DNA from: Pohlia nutans
Taxonomy: Eukaryota; Streptophyta; Bryopsida; Bryales; Mniaceae
Length of the DNA stretch: 64,000 bases
Assembly (NCBI GenBank): GCA_022496805.1
Contig: CM040100.1
Coordinates: forward strand, 25,387,009-25,451,008
Direction of reading: 5' to 3'
Positions within the stretch are counted from its first letter, which is position 1, and every line of letters starts with the position of its first letter. This document shows positions 36,648 to 49,699 of this stretch, piece after piece. A program made the translations under genes and the position numbers. The notes beneath the pieces were generated by a model, which searched no databases, had not been told where the DNA came from, and was given only the letters and a program-made list of their open reading frames with translations.

Positions 36648-36829
36648 CGCTAATTCTGGACGGGAGGTCCACGGTGTACCTGTCCAATTGAAAATTGACA
36701 GAATTTTGTCAATTACGCAGAAGAATGATAGAGATGACAGAAGTCAGGGTCCGAAACTCTGAGTTCGTCATTCTGGACAATTTTCTGTCAACTTTCAGTC
36801 ATTTCGGTGCCCGTTTCCTTGTAGTGGTA

Positions 36830-37940
36830 GTGCAATATACTCCACCAAATGCGGTTTTGCCTATGTTGGAACTTTGATCTTCACCTCTACAAGCTCGCCA
36901 TGCACTCGTACATTTTTCTCTTGTACAAACCCATCCCTTGTTCTTACCGGCATATTTTCACAAAATTAATAGAATACAAATGGCATTCCCTCGTTACTTA
37001 GAAAAATGAATCCAAATAAAGATAATCTTTGGGTTCAATTTTCAAAAGCGTACTCCTCTACACTACGATATTATGCTATGTACATTCTAATACTATATTT
37101 ATTTTCATGTTGATAAATCAAAAAACTAAAAACATAGGATGCCAAAATAATTTAGAAAATGAACAAATGTTTGAAGAAAAGAAAAAAACATTTAGTAGAG
37201 AAGAGAAGAGAGAAATTTTGATTTAAATTACTTATTTGGTAAAAATTGCAATTTCAAAGAAAACTTAGGAAAAGAAAATTAGTTTACATAGAAACTAAAA
37301 GTACCAAAAAAAATAGGAAGAAAATAAACAGCAAAACGTAAAACAAAAACCCCCAAAAAGACACAAAACAAAAAACACTAAAAAAACCCTAAAACAAAAA
37401 AGAAGCATTTCAAAAAATAAAAATAAAAATAAAAATAAATAAAAATAAAAAATAAAAATTGATGAGCTTCAGTGCTGCACTAGAGCTCAAACAACCTGCC
37501 CGCTCGCCATCACGATGGAATAGAGCGGTGCCCATAGCCAAAGGCCTTTGGCCGGCTGGCCAATAGCCTTGGCTGGCCCTTGCCAACCTCGAGGAGCTTC
37601 GCGGGGTTGGCAAGTGCGCCCTTTGGAAGGGCGCACCCAACTATGAAGTGGCTATTCTAAAAGTCCATTCTAAATATTCCTATTATTTAATGCTCACCTC
37701 ATCTCATACTCCACACATTTTACATTTTATCTCTCAAAGGTAATGCTCTTGCTATTCTTTTTTTTTTCAAATGACACTAATTAAGATTGTGAAGCTCAAT
37801 ATATAGGCATTCTAGGACGTATAAGTAATATACTTTTTACCGAAATATTTTTAAATGCATATTTATAATGATTTTGAGCTTGTTTTCTTTTATTCTTTGA
37901 AGGCGTGCTTGCTTGGAGCAAACATCATGATGCATAAAAC
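36830..37940. other. AT-rich, low-complexity region
   Basis: A-rich runs (37250-37450) and a GC-rich palindromic patch near 37535-37630 (ggccaaaggcctttggcc, then ggttggcaagtgcgcccttt). No gene recognised. Confidence 0.45.
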
Positions 37941-37949
37941 ACGCAATTC

Positions 37950-38920
37950 GCTATTTATGCACTTGGCCAAGTGCATATTTGACTTTCATAAGCATATTTG
38001 ACTTTAAAAAAAATTGGTTAAAAAGTTCTGTAAAAAACATCAATGTTGTCTTTCTACAATCACTTACATTGTAAATAAATAATTATTTTAATTATTTTTT
38101 ATTCTTATCTTTATCTTTACTTTTATCTTTTCTTTTTTATCTTGATTTCTTTCTTGTCTTCCTTAGACTTGTCTTTCTTCTTGTCCTCTTTTTTGTCTTC
38201 TTTTTTGTCTTCCTTTTTGTCATTTTTTTCCTTCTACTTTTTTTCAGCTGTGGCTGCTAAACCCTAAACAATTGGAGCAAAGCAAAAAAAAAAAAAAAAG
38301 TGATTTTTTTGTACTTTATTTGGCCATGGGGTGCTGCTGAACCCTAAATGGCAGCCGCCAAAAAAAAAAAAAAAAAAAAAAACTTTATTTGGCCGTGGTG
38401 TGCTACTGAACCCTACACGGCGACCGCCGAAAAAAAATATAATAATATTAATAATTTTTTTTTAATTGTCTATTTTTAGCTGCTATGGTGCGCAGCCGCG
38501 CACCCAAAGACCCTCCCATCTCTCTCCTCCCTCTTCATCTCCTTCCCCTCTCCTCAAATATATAGGGGAGAGGAGAGAGGGGAGGGAGAGGGAGTGGGAG
38601 AATGAATGGGAGAGACCTTCTCCTCTCCCCTATATATATGAGGAGAGAGGGAGAGGGAGAGGGAGAGGGAGAAAGACAAAAAGGAAGACAAGAAGAAAGA
38701 CAAGAAAGAAATCAAGATAAAAAAGAAAAGATTTAAAAAAGATTTAAAAAAGAATAAAAATAAGAATAAAAAATAATTAAAATAATTGTTTGTTTACAAT
38801 GTAAGGGATTGAAGAAAGGCAATAACCGTCGGGTTTTTATAAAAAATTAGACAAAAAAATTTATGCGCTTACGGACCAAGTCCATGATTATATAGGCAAG
38901 TGCGTAAATATCAAATTGTG
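37950..38920. repeat. Foldback element, about 0.95 kb
   Basis: Sequence at 38035-38225 (for example ttacattgtaaataaataat and tcttgatttctttcttgtct) is matched in reverse complement at 38680-38830. The centre (about 38480-38650) is itself palindromic, with ctcctctcccctatatata against aaatatataggggagagg. The outer parts carry acttggccaagtgcat on the left and a related gaccaagtc/aagtgcgtaa segment on the right. No coding capacity. Confidence 0.6.
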
Positions 38921-38990
38921 TTATAACAAGTCAAGGTAAGCATTATTTTCAGAAATCGCCTCATTCATATGTTGTTTTCACCTCGAATCA

Positions 38991-41699
38991 TTTGATCTTA
39001 CTTTTAATTATATGTAGTTATGTACAGTCGCATTTTGAACATTGAATTTGAATCAAATATATAGGCATGAATTGCTAAATTTAGCATATATAGTCTTAGG
39101 AACTCCAATTTCTTATAAATTTCTCTAATTCAAAAGAAAAATTCCACGTTAAAGTCCTTAGAGGTTTGGGGCACCCAAATTTCATATTGGGTGTCAAGAA
39201 TTTCTCTTAAAAGCTGCTAAATATAGCATAATATATCCTACATGCTTGAATTTGATGTAGATTTTCGTATTTCGAAAGACAAGTAGCACGTTAGGGCCCC
39301 TACAGATTAGGGGCATCCAAATCTAATGTTGGGTTTTTGAGATTTATAGTCAAAAGCTGCTAAATTTAGTAGATTTTGCCATACATGCTTAAATTTGATC
39401 TAGATTTCCGCAATTTGAAAGACAAGCACTATGTTAGGGTCTCTAGAGATTAAAGGCACCCAAATTTGATGTTGAGTTTCTGAAATTCATAGTCAAAAGT
39501 TGCTAAATTTAGTAGATTCTGCAGTATATGCTCAAATTTGATTTAGATTTCCGCAATTTGAAAGACAAACACCATGTTAGGGTCCATAGAAGTTAGGGGC
39601 ACCCAAATTTGATGTTGGGTTCTAAAATTTATAGTCAAAAGCTACTAAATTTAGTAGATTTTTCTAGACATGCTCAAATTTGATGTAGATTTCCGCATTT
39701 CAAAAGATTAGCACTATATTAGGGCCTCTAGCGATTAGGGGCACCGAATTTCATGTTGAGTTCCAAGATTTATAATTAAAAATAACTAATTTTAGCATTT
39801 TTGCAATGCACACACAAATTTGCTGCGGATTTCTGCTATTTGAAAGCAATACACAACATTTCGGTATCTAGGGATTACTGGCTTTGAAATTTCATTTTGG
39901 GTTTTTTTATATTATAAAAGTGATTTGGTAAATGTAGTTGTTTAGTTGAAGAAGTCCAAATTTGATTTAGATTTGTTCAATTGACATTGGCAGATCATTG
40001 TATGACGTTTAGAGTTGACGGATTATACCATGACCTTGAGGGAGTGAAGTATCGTCGTTTGGAAGAAAAAAATAACTACACATACAAGCAGGTCGTAGTG
40101 GAGCAGTAGTATAGATTGAGAAAGTATTTGAGGGAGAACCCTTCGATGTAGTAGGATAATGCAAATATTATTTACTTTATAGTGTGTGTCTTCATTTTTA
40201 TATGAAAAAAGTGTTTTATTTTGATTTTCTATTAGATAGTAATAAAACAATATTGCACATTATGTTTAATTTTCTTTTAATTCATGGCAAATTCGATATG
40301 AATGAATGTGTGGTTGCCATTTAAAAAAATGAGAATATATGAAATTTCAAGGGGGTTAAATTTTATAAAAGTGCAAATTTTGCACCGTCGTGGCCATCAC
40401 ACAATGCACTTAGCCAAGTGCTAAAATTGTTAATTCGGTGTTTTTTCAATCTGTGCTATTGCTCCACTATGACCTGCTCATATGTGTAGTTATCTTTTTC
40501 ACTCAAACGACGATAGTTCATTTTCTCGAGGTCATGGTATAATCCATCAACTCTAAGCGTCATACAATGATCTGCCAATGTCAATTGAACAAATCTAAGT
40601 CAAATTTGGACTTCTTCAACTAAACACCTACATTAAGTAAACCACTTTTATAATTTAAAAAACCTAAGATAAAATTTCAAGGCTCATAATTCCTACCGGG
40701 ACCATATTGTTATGTATTGTTTTCAAATTGCAGAAATCCGCAACAACATTAGCCTGTACATTGCAAAAATGCTAAATTTAATTGATTTTAATTATAAATC
40801 TTGGAACCCAACATGAATTTTGAGTGTCCTTAACTTCTAAGGGCCCTAACGTGGTGTTTGTCTTTCGAAATGCGGAAATCTACATCAAATTTGAACATGC
40901 ATGGCAAAATCTACTAAATTTAGCAGCTTTTGTCTATAAATCTCAGAACCCAACATCAAATTTGGGTGCCCCTAATCTTTAGGAATCCTAACGTAGTATT
41001 TGTCTTTCGCATTGCGGAAATCTACATCAAATTTGAGCATGTGTGACAAAATGTGCTAAATTTAGCAGATTTTGACTATAAATCTCGGAACCCAACTTGA
41101 TATTTGGATCCTTCTAACCTCTAGGGGTCCTAACATGGTGTTTGTCTTTCAAAATGCAGAAATTTACATCAAATTTAAGCATGTATGGCAATTTTTGCTA
41201 AATTTAGCAGATTTTGACTATAAATCTCGGAACCCAACTTGATATTTTGGATCCTTCTAACCTCTAGGGGCCCTAACATGGTGTTTGTCTTTCAAAATGC
41301 AGAAATTTACATCAAATTTAAGCATGTATGGCAATTTCTGCTAAATTTAGCAGCTTTTGACCATAAATTTTGGTAGCTAACATCAAATTTGGCTGCCCCT
41401 AACCCTAACATGGTGTTTGTCTTTCAAAATGCGGAAATGTATATCAATTTTGAGCATGTATGGCAAAATCTAGCAAATTTTGACAATAAATCCTAGAGGT
41501 TAGGGGCACCCAAATTTGATGTTGGGTTCTAAGGGCCCATATGTGGTGTTTATCTTTTGAATTAGATAAATTCATGAGAAATTTCAGTTCCTATGACTAA
41601 ATCTGCTAAATTTAGCAGCTGATGCCCATATGTTTGATTCAAATTCGATGTTCAAAATGCGATCGTACATAAGTACGTGTAATTAAAAGTAAGATCAAA
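38991..41699. repeat. Large foldback with internal tandem units, 2.7 kb
   Basis: The left end tttgatcttacttttaatta (38991) is matched inverted at the right end (taattaaaagtaagatcaaa, to 41699). Arms run to about 40140 and from about 40440. Within each arm a unit of about 170-185 bp (containing gggcacccaaatttgatgtt, agcagcttttgactataaat and a tttgaaagacaaac block) is repeated five to six times. The spacer holds copy 2 of the interspersed repeat. No gene is carried, so mobilisation would need other factors. Confidence 0.75.
40195..40430 (+). repeat. Interspersed repeat, copy 2
   Basis: Reverse-complement relative of 361-590, at the centre of the large foldback. It contains ttaattcatggcaaatt, ggtggttgcc-like sequence and gcacttagccaagtgc at its right edge. 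Confidence 0.55.
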
Positions 41700-42512
41700 C
41701 ACTACAACAGATGGGGTATTTTGTGACTGGGGAAATGTGACTGAGGATGACTAGTGATTGTCGGGAGTCACATTCTTAGAGGCCAAAACCTTGGGGGGGG
41801 GATGGCAAATTTGAAAATATGACTAGCAGTTATATTCTCCAGTCACATTTGACAGCTGTACTGTATACGACCGATGGGACGTCGTATACTTTCATAAGGA
41901 ACGAATGGGAACGTGACTAGCGAACGCCTAGTCATATTTGGCAGTCACATTTTTGTCCCAGTCATATTCTACAATCACATTTTCACAGTAGTCATATTTT
42001 TTATTTTTTGGGCAACCCAAAAAAATGTAAACTGCCCTAGACGGGCCACATGTATTTTGGCCCCCCAAATCATTGTGTAGTATTAAAGTTTAGGGTATTT
42101 ATTTAATAATGACAATTTGTGTTCAAAAGTGAGTAGTTTTTTATTTGGGTTTATCATAATTGGGAATTGCCCATGTTTATTTTTTTATATAATTGATTAA
42201 TTAATTTTTTATTCACTCTAGGGGGGAAAATTGGCAAAGAATATATAAAGTAGTTATTGCCGGTTTTATTTATTGTGTACATGCATGTTGTAGTAGTTAA
42301 CAAATGGCGTGAGCATGCATTGGGAGGAGAGGATGAAATGAATGTGTGTTATGTGGCCAAGACAATAGTGTACTAAATATGTACGAGTGTATATATCCAT
42401 CGAAGTTTCATGTATACAACTATCTGTCTTGGCTCGGGAATCAATCCCGGTCCGAGTCGCAGTACTCTAAATCATCTACCGATATGTCGTCCTGTCTGAG
42501 GCGTTCTAATCC

Positions 42513-43110
42513 TTAAGCAATCACCTTCGGGGTTACTTCCACTGCATCGTCCAAGATGGGTGTCTTCGGTATGAGATCCTCATATAGGCTCGTGGCTTCA
42601 AGTCCGAGAAAATCTGATGTTTTGCCTAAGGATATGCATTGTTCTTCATCCGTTCTCTGGTGTTTGGAGAATAACCGAACGCCTCTCGATTCCCTGCGCA
42701 ACACAACTTTCCATCCACGCTTGGCCACATCAGGTGCAAAAGAAACTTGTTCGATGTGGAGAGGGAAGGCAAATGACTGTGTAGAGTATGGGATCAATCT
42801 GTCAAATTTTACAGTAATGAAACCGAAGTCATCGCGCTTCATAGTGGCCCCATCTCCCTTCATGTTTGCAACCACCCAATTGCAATAGAAGACTACCACT
42901 TCAAAGTGCCCATAGTCAACACATAGGATTTCCTCCACTTATCCCACATACTCCAACTCTACTACCTTCAAATTTGTATCTTTGAGGCCTGCGCGACAAA
43001 GTTTTCGAAAGGTTGCAGCTACCTGAGTCCATTGTTGTCAATTGTGCCTCTGCGCTCCGGACACGGAGGTGGTTTCCAAATGCAAACATGGATCAATACG
43101 GCTTGGCTTG
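42513..43110 (-). pseudogene. TNP2-like DUF4216 region, decayed
   Basis: The 42938-42513 frame begins MEEILCVDYGHFEVVVFYCN and has the DUF4216 pattern (MKRDDFGFITVKFDRL, QSFAFPLHIEQVSFAPDVAK, RGWKVVLRRESRG). Upstream (43080-42940) the related frame shows SMFAFGNHLRVRSAEAQL, the same motif as YKSMYAFGNHYRVRS in the 33 kb copy. It is interrupted by a TGA just before SMFAFG, a frame change, and a TAA before VEEIL. The two copies are clearly one family. Confidence 0.7.
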
Positions 43111-43589
43111 ATCCGATGGAGGTAACATCAAGGCCTTTACGTCTTGAGGGACCTCCTCAATTCCATCTTCTATGGCGCGTAGAACTCCTTTTGGAAACCA
43201 GATGTGGAAATCTTCGTCGCACATCTCTATTGGATACACTACCCGGGCCTTCCGCTTCTTACGCTTATACTCGTGGCGCTCCCATTCGCGACGTGTCATG
43301 TCATCCTCGTGTCTCCTATATGATAGAAGAATTATAGTTATGTACATGTTCATGCAAAAGTAAAGTTTTAGATCGACCTATATAGCCAACTTTGGTTGCT
43401 CATGGAAAATTCTACATTGCACGCGGTTTGAAGATTTCGACAATCAAAATCATTACCTGTGACGCCTAGGACATCACTAGGGGCAGTTATATTGCATATA
43501 CTCGTAGTGATTGGGTATGGAATGGAGCGTTGCTGTGAAAGTTTGGGGTGCACCACAAGTACTTCTCCCCTCATAGGAACTCACCTCCT

Positions 43590-44051
43590 TCAATTTTCCA
43601 ATAGTGCCGCATTGTTCACCACGAACTCGTGAATCCATTGTTGGAGGTCAGGTGAGAGGTGGCGTGCCCGTTCGCTACCTTCGAGAATCTCGTCGTACAT
43701 TGATGGGTCTTCTTTATCATCCCACACTCTTCGCGTAGTAGTTATATACTCCTGCATATATTCGGTGCAGAATCCCAATGCCTCGACTATAGCATAGCCT
43801 TCGGCCATGCTACCTTCTGGTTGAGCACGATTTCGAACGTACCCTTTCAATGTCTTCAAGTACCTTTATATATGATTCATCCATCGCGTATGCACGTGTC
43901 CACAAATTTCCACTTTCTTCACGAGGTGCATAACCAAGTGGCTCATGATGTCAAAAAATGATGATGGGAATTCCTTTTCCAACATGCATAATGCTATGGC
44001 CACTTCGCACTTCATCTCTTCTATTGCCTTGGGATCAATGGACTTGCACAT
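43590..44051 (-). pseudogene. TNP2-like DUF4218 region, decayed
   Basis: The frame from 44051 reads EEMKCEVAIALCMLEKEFPS, SFFDIMSHLVMHLVKKVEIC, RWMNHI, then an in-frame TAA, then RYLKTLKGYVRNRAQPEGSM and AEGYAIVEALGFCTEYMQEY. This is the DUF4218 signature (SFFDIM.HL, RWM, FL..LK.YVRN.A.PEGS.AE). DUF4218 lies between Transposase_21 and DUF4216 in plant CACTA proteins, and here it lies upstream of the DUF4216 region in the same orientation. Confidence 0.75.
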
Positions 44052-44619
44052 ATCCTCCTGAATACCCGACTCTACATTATTATTTCTATCCAGACTTTCC
44101 TTGCCATTGTAGAACGTACATATAGTGACAACACTTGTTGCATGAGGACATGGTAATCATGAGATTTTAAACCTTTGATGTACCCATCCACATTTACGCG
44201 CTTCTTCAGTTGCCCCACACCCTTGTACACTCCCCTCCCCCCAACTGGTGCTGGCTGGGGTCTAAAACAGGTTGTTAAGTTTTTTTATTTTTTTAAGTTA
44301 TAAGTTTTTGAATCAATAGTATGAATCATATTAACAACTTTAATCAATTAATAGATTTTTTTTATATATACTTCCATATTGTATTCTACTTGAAACAAGT
44401 GAAGCTATATTATAATCATGCTTTTTAAAACAAGATTTGTAATCTAACCTATGTTAAAGGGAAAAAAATTCACAATTTTATAGTGACATTCCTTATAAGG
44501 AATGTCACTCTCATCACTGTGTACTTATGTCACTCTCATCACCAGGCAAGAACTCGACATCCTTCATGAAAGTGGGAATGATAAGTGACAAATTCTTATG
44601 TAGTGTAAGGCACTATTTC

Positions 44620-45414
44620 TCTTCACCTTTGAACGAATAGTGGTAAAAGACATCAACTCTCACCACACTAAATAGCCCATTTAGTGCAGTTGAACTGGGA
44701 TGATACACAGACGGACAGATTGCATTCACTTTGTGGACGTTTCTGTACTATACTGTGCTGTACAAGAGGCAAGCCCCAGAGGTTGGTCTGGATCCAGCTA
44801 CTGTACAGTACCTTAATATACCACGATCTGTATGAAAAGCATGTACAGTAAGATATAGAAGTACTGTAAGGTGATGATATGGGGCCCCGCCAGCCGGGGC
44901 CGTGAGCAATCACAAATCATTTATACGATAATATTACCACTCCAACGTCATATCCAATCACTTTCGGGCGACGCCTCCATGCACATTCTGGTTCAACTGG
45001 CATAGTGTCTGTCATGTACGAGATTCTAAAGTACAGTCCAGTGCCCGTCACTTCGAGCCACAACAGATATCAACATGGCCGTTGCACAACAGGCTCCTAC
45101 ACACGCAGTATTCGTTCCAATGTGCTCCACGCTATGTGTATGTAGGGTGGGTGTGCAAGTGAGAAAAATAGGATAAAGCCTGGTCTGTGCTTGTCAAGGC
45201 TTCCACTCTATGCTCAGGCCAAGGCTGATGATTCTTCGTGATAGTTTGAGCAGAGCAGTGGCTGGCACTCAGGGCTACTCACGTCTGATGCTGACGGGAA
45301 CTCTTGCGTTGGTACCTTTTCGCCTTCTCTCAATGGTACAAGTGTCCCCCAAAATCACGCTGGTTATACATTACACACGTGACTACTTTTCAGTGCGAAT
45401 ACACAAAGGCTGGG
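44620..45414. other. Intergenic sequence downstream of the ARM/TPR gene
   Basis: No gene recognised. The minus strand of this stretch is the 3' flank of the ARM/TPR gene, so it probably holds its 3' UTR and polyadenylation site. Short gtactgta/tacagta repeats occur at 44740-44875. Confidence 0.4.
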
Positions 45415-48400
45415 TTAGTATGATGCATTTTCATACTGCGGACCAAGGAGATCTCGTAGAGTAATTCCCTTAAAAACGGGGTGATTCCGTGTGCTGAGCC
45501 GCTTCTCCCCAGTCTTCGAATTCCGCCCTGCTTCCTCGTTGTAGACATTGTCCTTCAGATCGACTGCAACTTCTTCACTCTCGCTTGCAGTCTCCCACTC
45601 CGATTCGTCATCTCCGTCATCCTCTACCTCGTCAGCCTCTAGCTCCTCCTCCGAGTCAACACCACCACTCTCGTCATACTGAATGTCCCCATACTTTACA
45701 GCAGCATCTTTGAATAGCCAGGATGCTTGCATCTGCTTCTTGACAAGACGCTCCACATAATCAGGCACTTTATTACCTGATTTCAAATCAGATTCGCTTG
45801 CAGATTGCTGGGAGCACTCATTTATGAACATGATTGCATCCAGAAGGCTTTCCTTGTGAAGAGACAGCAGCTCGTATGCCTGCATGGACAGAAAGCAGTC
45901 ATCAGTGTTGCATCCAGCGTTCCAAAAAGTAAGCATCTGACATAGACCAGAGCTATAGAACATAACTTCCTTTAAATTAAACACTGAAAAGAATTCAGAA
46001 CGGTTGCCTCAAAGAAACATAAGATCAGTAAATGACACGTTGGGAACTGCCATAACAAATCATGCAGTACATTAGAAACGAGGTCTAAGTAGGTACAGGC
46101 CACCGTCAGTTCCGATCGCTGTTCACAAGCGCCTGTTAGTGGTCCCACAATCAAGTCGAAACAAACCACCACCACTGTACTGTATGAACCATGGTAGAAA
46201 TGTAGTACAAATTTACCTGGGCTCTTCTCCACAAACTTTTGCTGTGGCGGTTGACTGGATTGTGAATCGATAAAGCTCGAGTGGTGTCACTAATAGCTCC
46301 TTCCGCATTATGAAGAAGCAAATGACATTGAGCCCGGTTACTATGCAGCACAACCCTCTCCTTCTTAGCTCTCACGGGACACAGTGACAATGCCTCGCTG
46401 TACTTGGCCGCAGCACCACCAATGTCCCCAGCTGAAAATCTAGAATTGCCCTCTAACTTTACAACAAGAGCCGCAGCTTGCTTTATTTGTAGGTCCTCCT
46501 TTGGCACAGTTCTTTCCCACTTAGTTTTTTTCCGTAATGCTGCAAACTCATCCAGCAAATGCCTTGTCCTTGTTGAAACATGTGCTACTACTGTTGGTGA
46601 GGGATGAGGAATGTAGTCTTCCAGCAGTACGTTGGTTAAGACCTCCCCCAAACGCTTGTGCTCTCCAAGGCTTGGTAGCTCTGCTAAGTCTACCAAAGCA
46701 ACTGCAGCCTTGTCTAATACCTAAAAGCACAAGTGTATAAAGAAAACTTGCATGAGACTTCATTGTATAATCTGACTTGAAATATGAAGTATGGTCAGAA
46801 CAGCAAAAAGCCTATAGTGTCATGCCAGGCATATGGAAGAGGAAGTAGAAAATTTTGGGGAACACTAGAGATAAAATTATCTAGAAGCAGCCAATTGGTT
46901 AAGCTAGACCTACATCCGGCGCCAGCGACTCCAGTTTCTCCACCAACACCTGATGTTTGGTGACAGATGCAGTGTAAAGACTTGTCTATAACCCTACATG
47001 ACAGATACCGTAGTAAATAATCTTCTATATTAATACTATACCAGTCCACTAACCAGAAACTATTATACAAAATCTCCTGATGGCATAAAGATGGTAAGAT
47101 ATTAACCTTAAGCCGGGTATTTGGATCCTGGAGCAGCCACACCAGACAATCCACTGCCATGTATTGCCAATCGTCTGATGATCTTGCAATGTTACAAAGA
47201 GCCTCAATTAGACCAGAACACTCAGCTACCGGAATCCTCCCCAGTCTCTGATGACAAATTGTCCGCAAAACCCCCACGCCTGCAGGTGAGTTCTCATTGA
47301 CAAGCCCTCCCCACATAGATGGGAGCTGACCCAAGAAATCCGTCTGACAGATCGTTGGTAGAAACTCTTCCTTGAAGGCAAAACAGTTTATAAGTTGTAG
47401 TGACCAACACTGCAACTGGCTAGCCCATTCCTCAGCCTTCCGAGACTCCATTTCAAGTCCACCCATCCCTCGTGTCAGGAGATCACAATGGTAGCTCATG
47501 CGCTTGTCCACAAACTGCAAAAAGTGCGTATAGACAATCTCAAGTGCATCAATTGCCAGCTGAATAGAGAGCTCCAGTATGTCCCTATGGGAAGCTACAG
47601 CTGGAAATGTGCTGTCGTAGGTGGCCAAGTGACCAAGCGCCCGGACTGCAACTCGCTGCTCAACCCAGGTAAGCCGCCCCCTTAAAAGCTCCACGAGGGC
47701 AGGGATCACACCTACAAGCATGAAGCACCTCGTTCAACCAGTGTACCCCGAAACTCAAATTCCAACCATGATAGTCACAAAATACTGGAACCCAGCCCAT
47801 ATGTCCCCAGGAAAACCGACAATCAAACTACAGACCTAGGTCTCGTCGTCCCAACCTCTCCTACGTCGACCTCAACTTCTTAACCTGATAACAAGTAATT
47901 CGCCTAGAGATCCAGCAAGCCTGGTAAAAATACACCTCGACAAAACCAACTCCAGTAAGACTACGAATAATAAAGCAAACCACAAGCCCAGTAACGGCAG
48001 TACCTGCCCGAACAGCTTGCCCTGCAAATTCTTCCATGTTCATGGTGTAAGAGCCAATGATGTGCGCAGCATAATAGGGAATGTAGATATTCTGGTCCTG
48101 CGCTAACCAGTGTCGATCTTCTATGCCCTTCCAAATGAGCTGAGCCATACACTCAAAAATCCCAAGTTCGATGAACTCCTGATCATTGGGATGTGCCATG
48201 GCGGTATTCCAAAGCCCACTGATAGCAAGAACCTGCAAGGTAGACGCAACATAGTAACAGTTTCAATAATCCTCTATCATGTAAGAACTCTTCTTCGCAA
48301 TCTCCATTCCCTTACAATGATGGCATAACTAGTTTAAATTCCACATAGAGCGTGGTCTAAAAGATCCAATCCCAGGAAAGTTTTGGGATTCCTGGCTTGA

Positions 48401-49660
48401 TAACACACAAGGAGTGGAACTCTACAAAAACAAGAGATGGAAAGAGACAGGCTTCTTGTGTCATAAAAAACCATAAACCCAAGTCCAATGCCGCGGGATG
48501 TAAAAAGTTGAATAATTTTTTTTTAGCTGGACAGAACGAGCTAACCGTACCTGACCATCTTCGTTCTGCGAAGGCAACTCCTTGAAAAATTTAGCAACAT
48601 TTGCTCGCCGCTTAGAAGGGTTGGTCTCTTTCATTACACAGAAAAAGCAGCCCGGATAAGGACAATCAGGAGCATGCCTCTCCATCTTGGATAATTCTTC
48701 AGTAAATGCTCCGCCCCTGGATTTGTAAACCAGTATAAGCTGGAATCATGTCATCGGTCTCCATACAAAATAAATACTATCACTAAATTGACATGCAAGA
48801 GAAGAAGATGGCCTATTAACACCTGCCCATCACTTAGACTGAGAAGGAGACATCAGTTCATCATTCATGTATCCGGACCACAAATTCACGTTATTAATAG
48901 TGCACTGTCCACGTAAACTGGAATAACCTCAGTAAGGGCTCTAAGCATCAACTTCAGATTCGGTTCCACTCCGTATAACACTCCTAACTTCATACTATGG
49001 GCGACAAAAACGAGAAAATAACAGGAGAGATTTAAATACCAGAAAATGTCGATTGAGTCGAGTAACTTCCAGTTTAAAATTCTCCCAGCCACATATTTGG
49101 CGTTACCGCATACATCAGAGGCAATCCAAGTTCGGGGATTCTGTCCTTCATCGAAATCAGGTATGTCGAGAACGCCTCAAATTCCGAATAATATACCAGT
49201 AATCCCCACTACTTCAGACCGAATGAACGCCAAATAGAGAGAAATCGACTACCAAGATCTCCTTCCTCATGTACCTGGGAGTGACTCAGAAACATCCACC
49301 AGAGCACGGCCAACCAATTGGACCCGAGCTCGCTGTACAATGAAAAAAAATCGCAGCTGTCTGGATCCTTAACAACCTGGTGTATCTGTTCATTGAGCGT
49401 AGTACTTCTCAGCAAGCCCTGCTTGTGGCTCAGCCAAGTCATTCCAACACTCAACAACACATCATTAAATGCACAAGATGGCTCAATCCGTTATCCAAAT
49501 TTGACCGCCACGTCCACATATCCAAAATCAAGATAACATGACACCAGCATTGAAACGATGTGCCACAAACGACGGAAGTCACTGCCACTCACGAAATCGA
49601 CACCGATTGTGCTGATATAGCTCTCCAAATAGGAGTCATCCTGCACACATGTTATCACCA
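45415..49660 (-). CDS. ARM-like/TPR protein, conserved plant-type host gene
   Basis: Exons, 5' to 3': part near 49642-49560 (uncertain), about 49460-49275, about 49175-49040 (acceptor could be at 49145), 48716-48551, 48232-48004, 47711-47107, 46720-46217, 45879-45415. From 48716 on all phases agree and there is no in-frame stop until TAA at 45417-45415. The N-terminal part contains HAPDCPYPGCFFCVMKETNP, a conserved Cys-rich segment; the middle is alpha-helical and ARM/HEAT-like (GVIPALVELLRGRLTWVEQR, AVRALGHLATYDSTF). Exon 46720-46217 holds TPR helices (LEGNSRFSAGDIGGAAAKYS, HSNRAQCHLLLHNAEGAISD), and the last exon an acidic tail ending STRNHPVFKGITLRDLL. Likely a cytosolic or nuclear scaffold. 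The start codon is not settled; upstream UTR exons may reach 50.8 kb. Confidence 0.75.
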
Positions 49661-49699
49661 AAGTGCAGTGGTGGTTATGATTCGGAGCTAATAATGTCC

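Larger units (their letters stand above)
41700..44616 (-). mobile_element. Decayed CACTA element (candidate borders)
   Basis: The left border would be CACTACAACAGATGGGG at 41700, abutting the large foldback; the right border would be the inverted CACTACATAAGAATTTG ending at 44616. Both are followed inside by TTTGTGACT/TTTGTCACT and by repeated gtcacattc or gtcactctcatcac motifs. I see no matching 3-bp target duplication, so the borders are tentative. The content (DUF4216 and DUF4218 on minus) supports a CACTA origin. Confidence 0.45.

Noticed and set aside
38466..38720. 84-aa Arg/Glu/Lys-rich frame
   Set aside because: It is a translation of the purine-rich microsatellite in the foldback centre.
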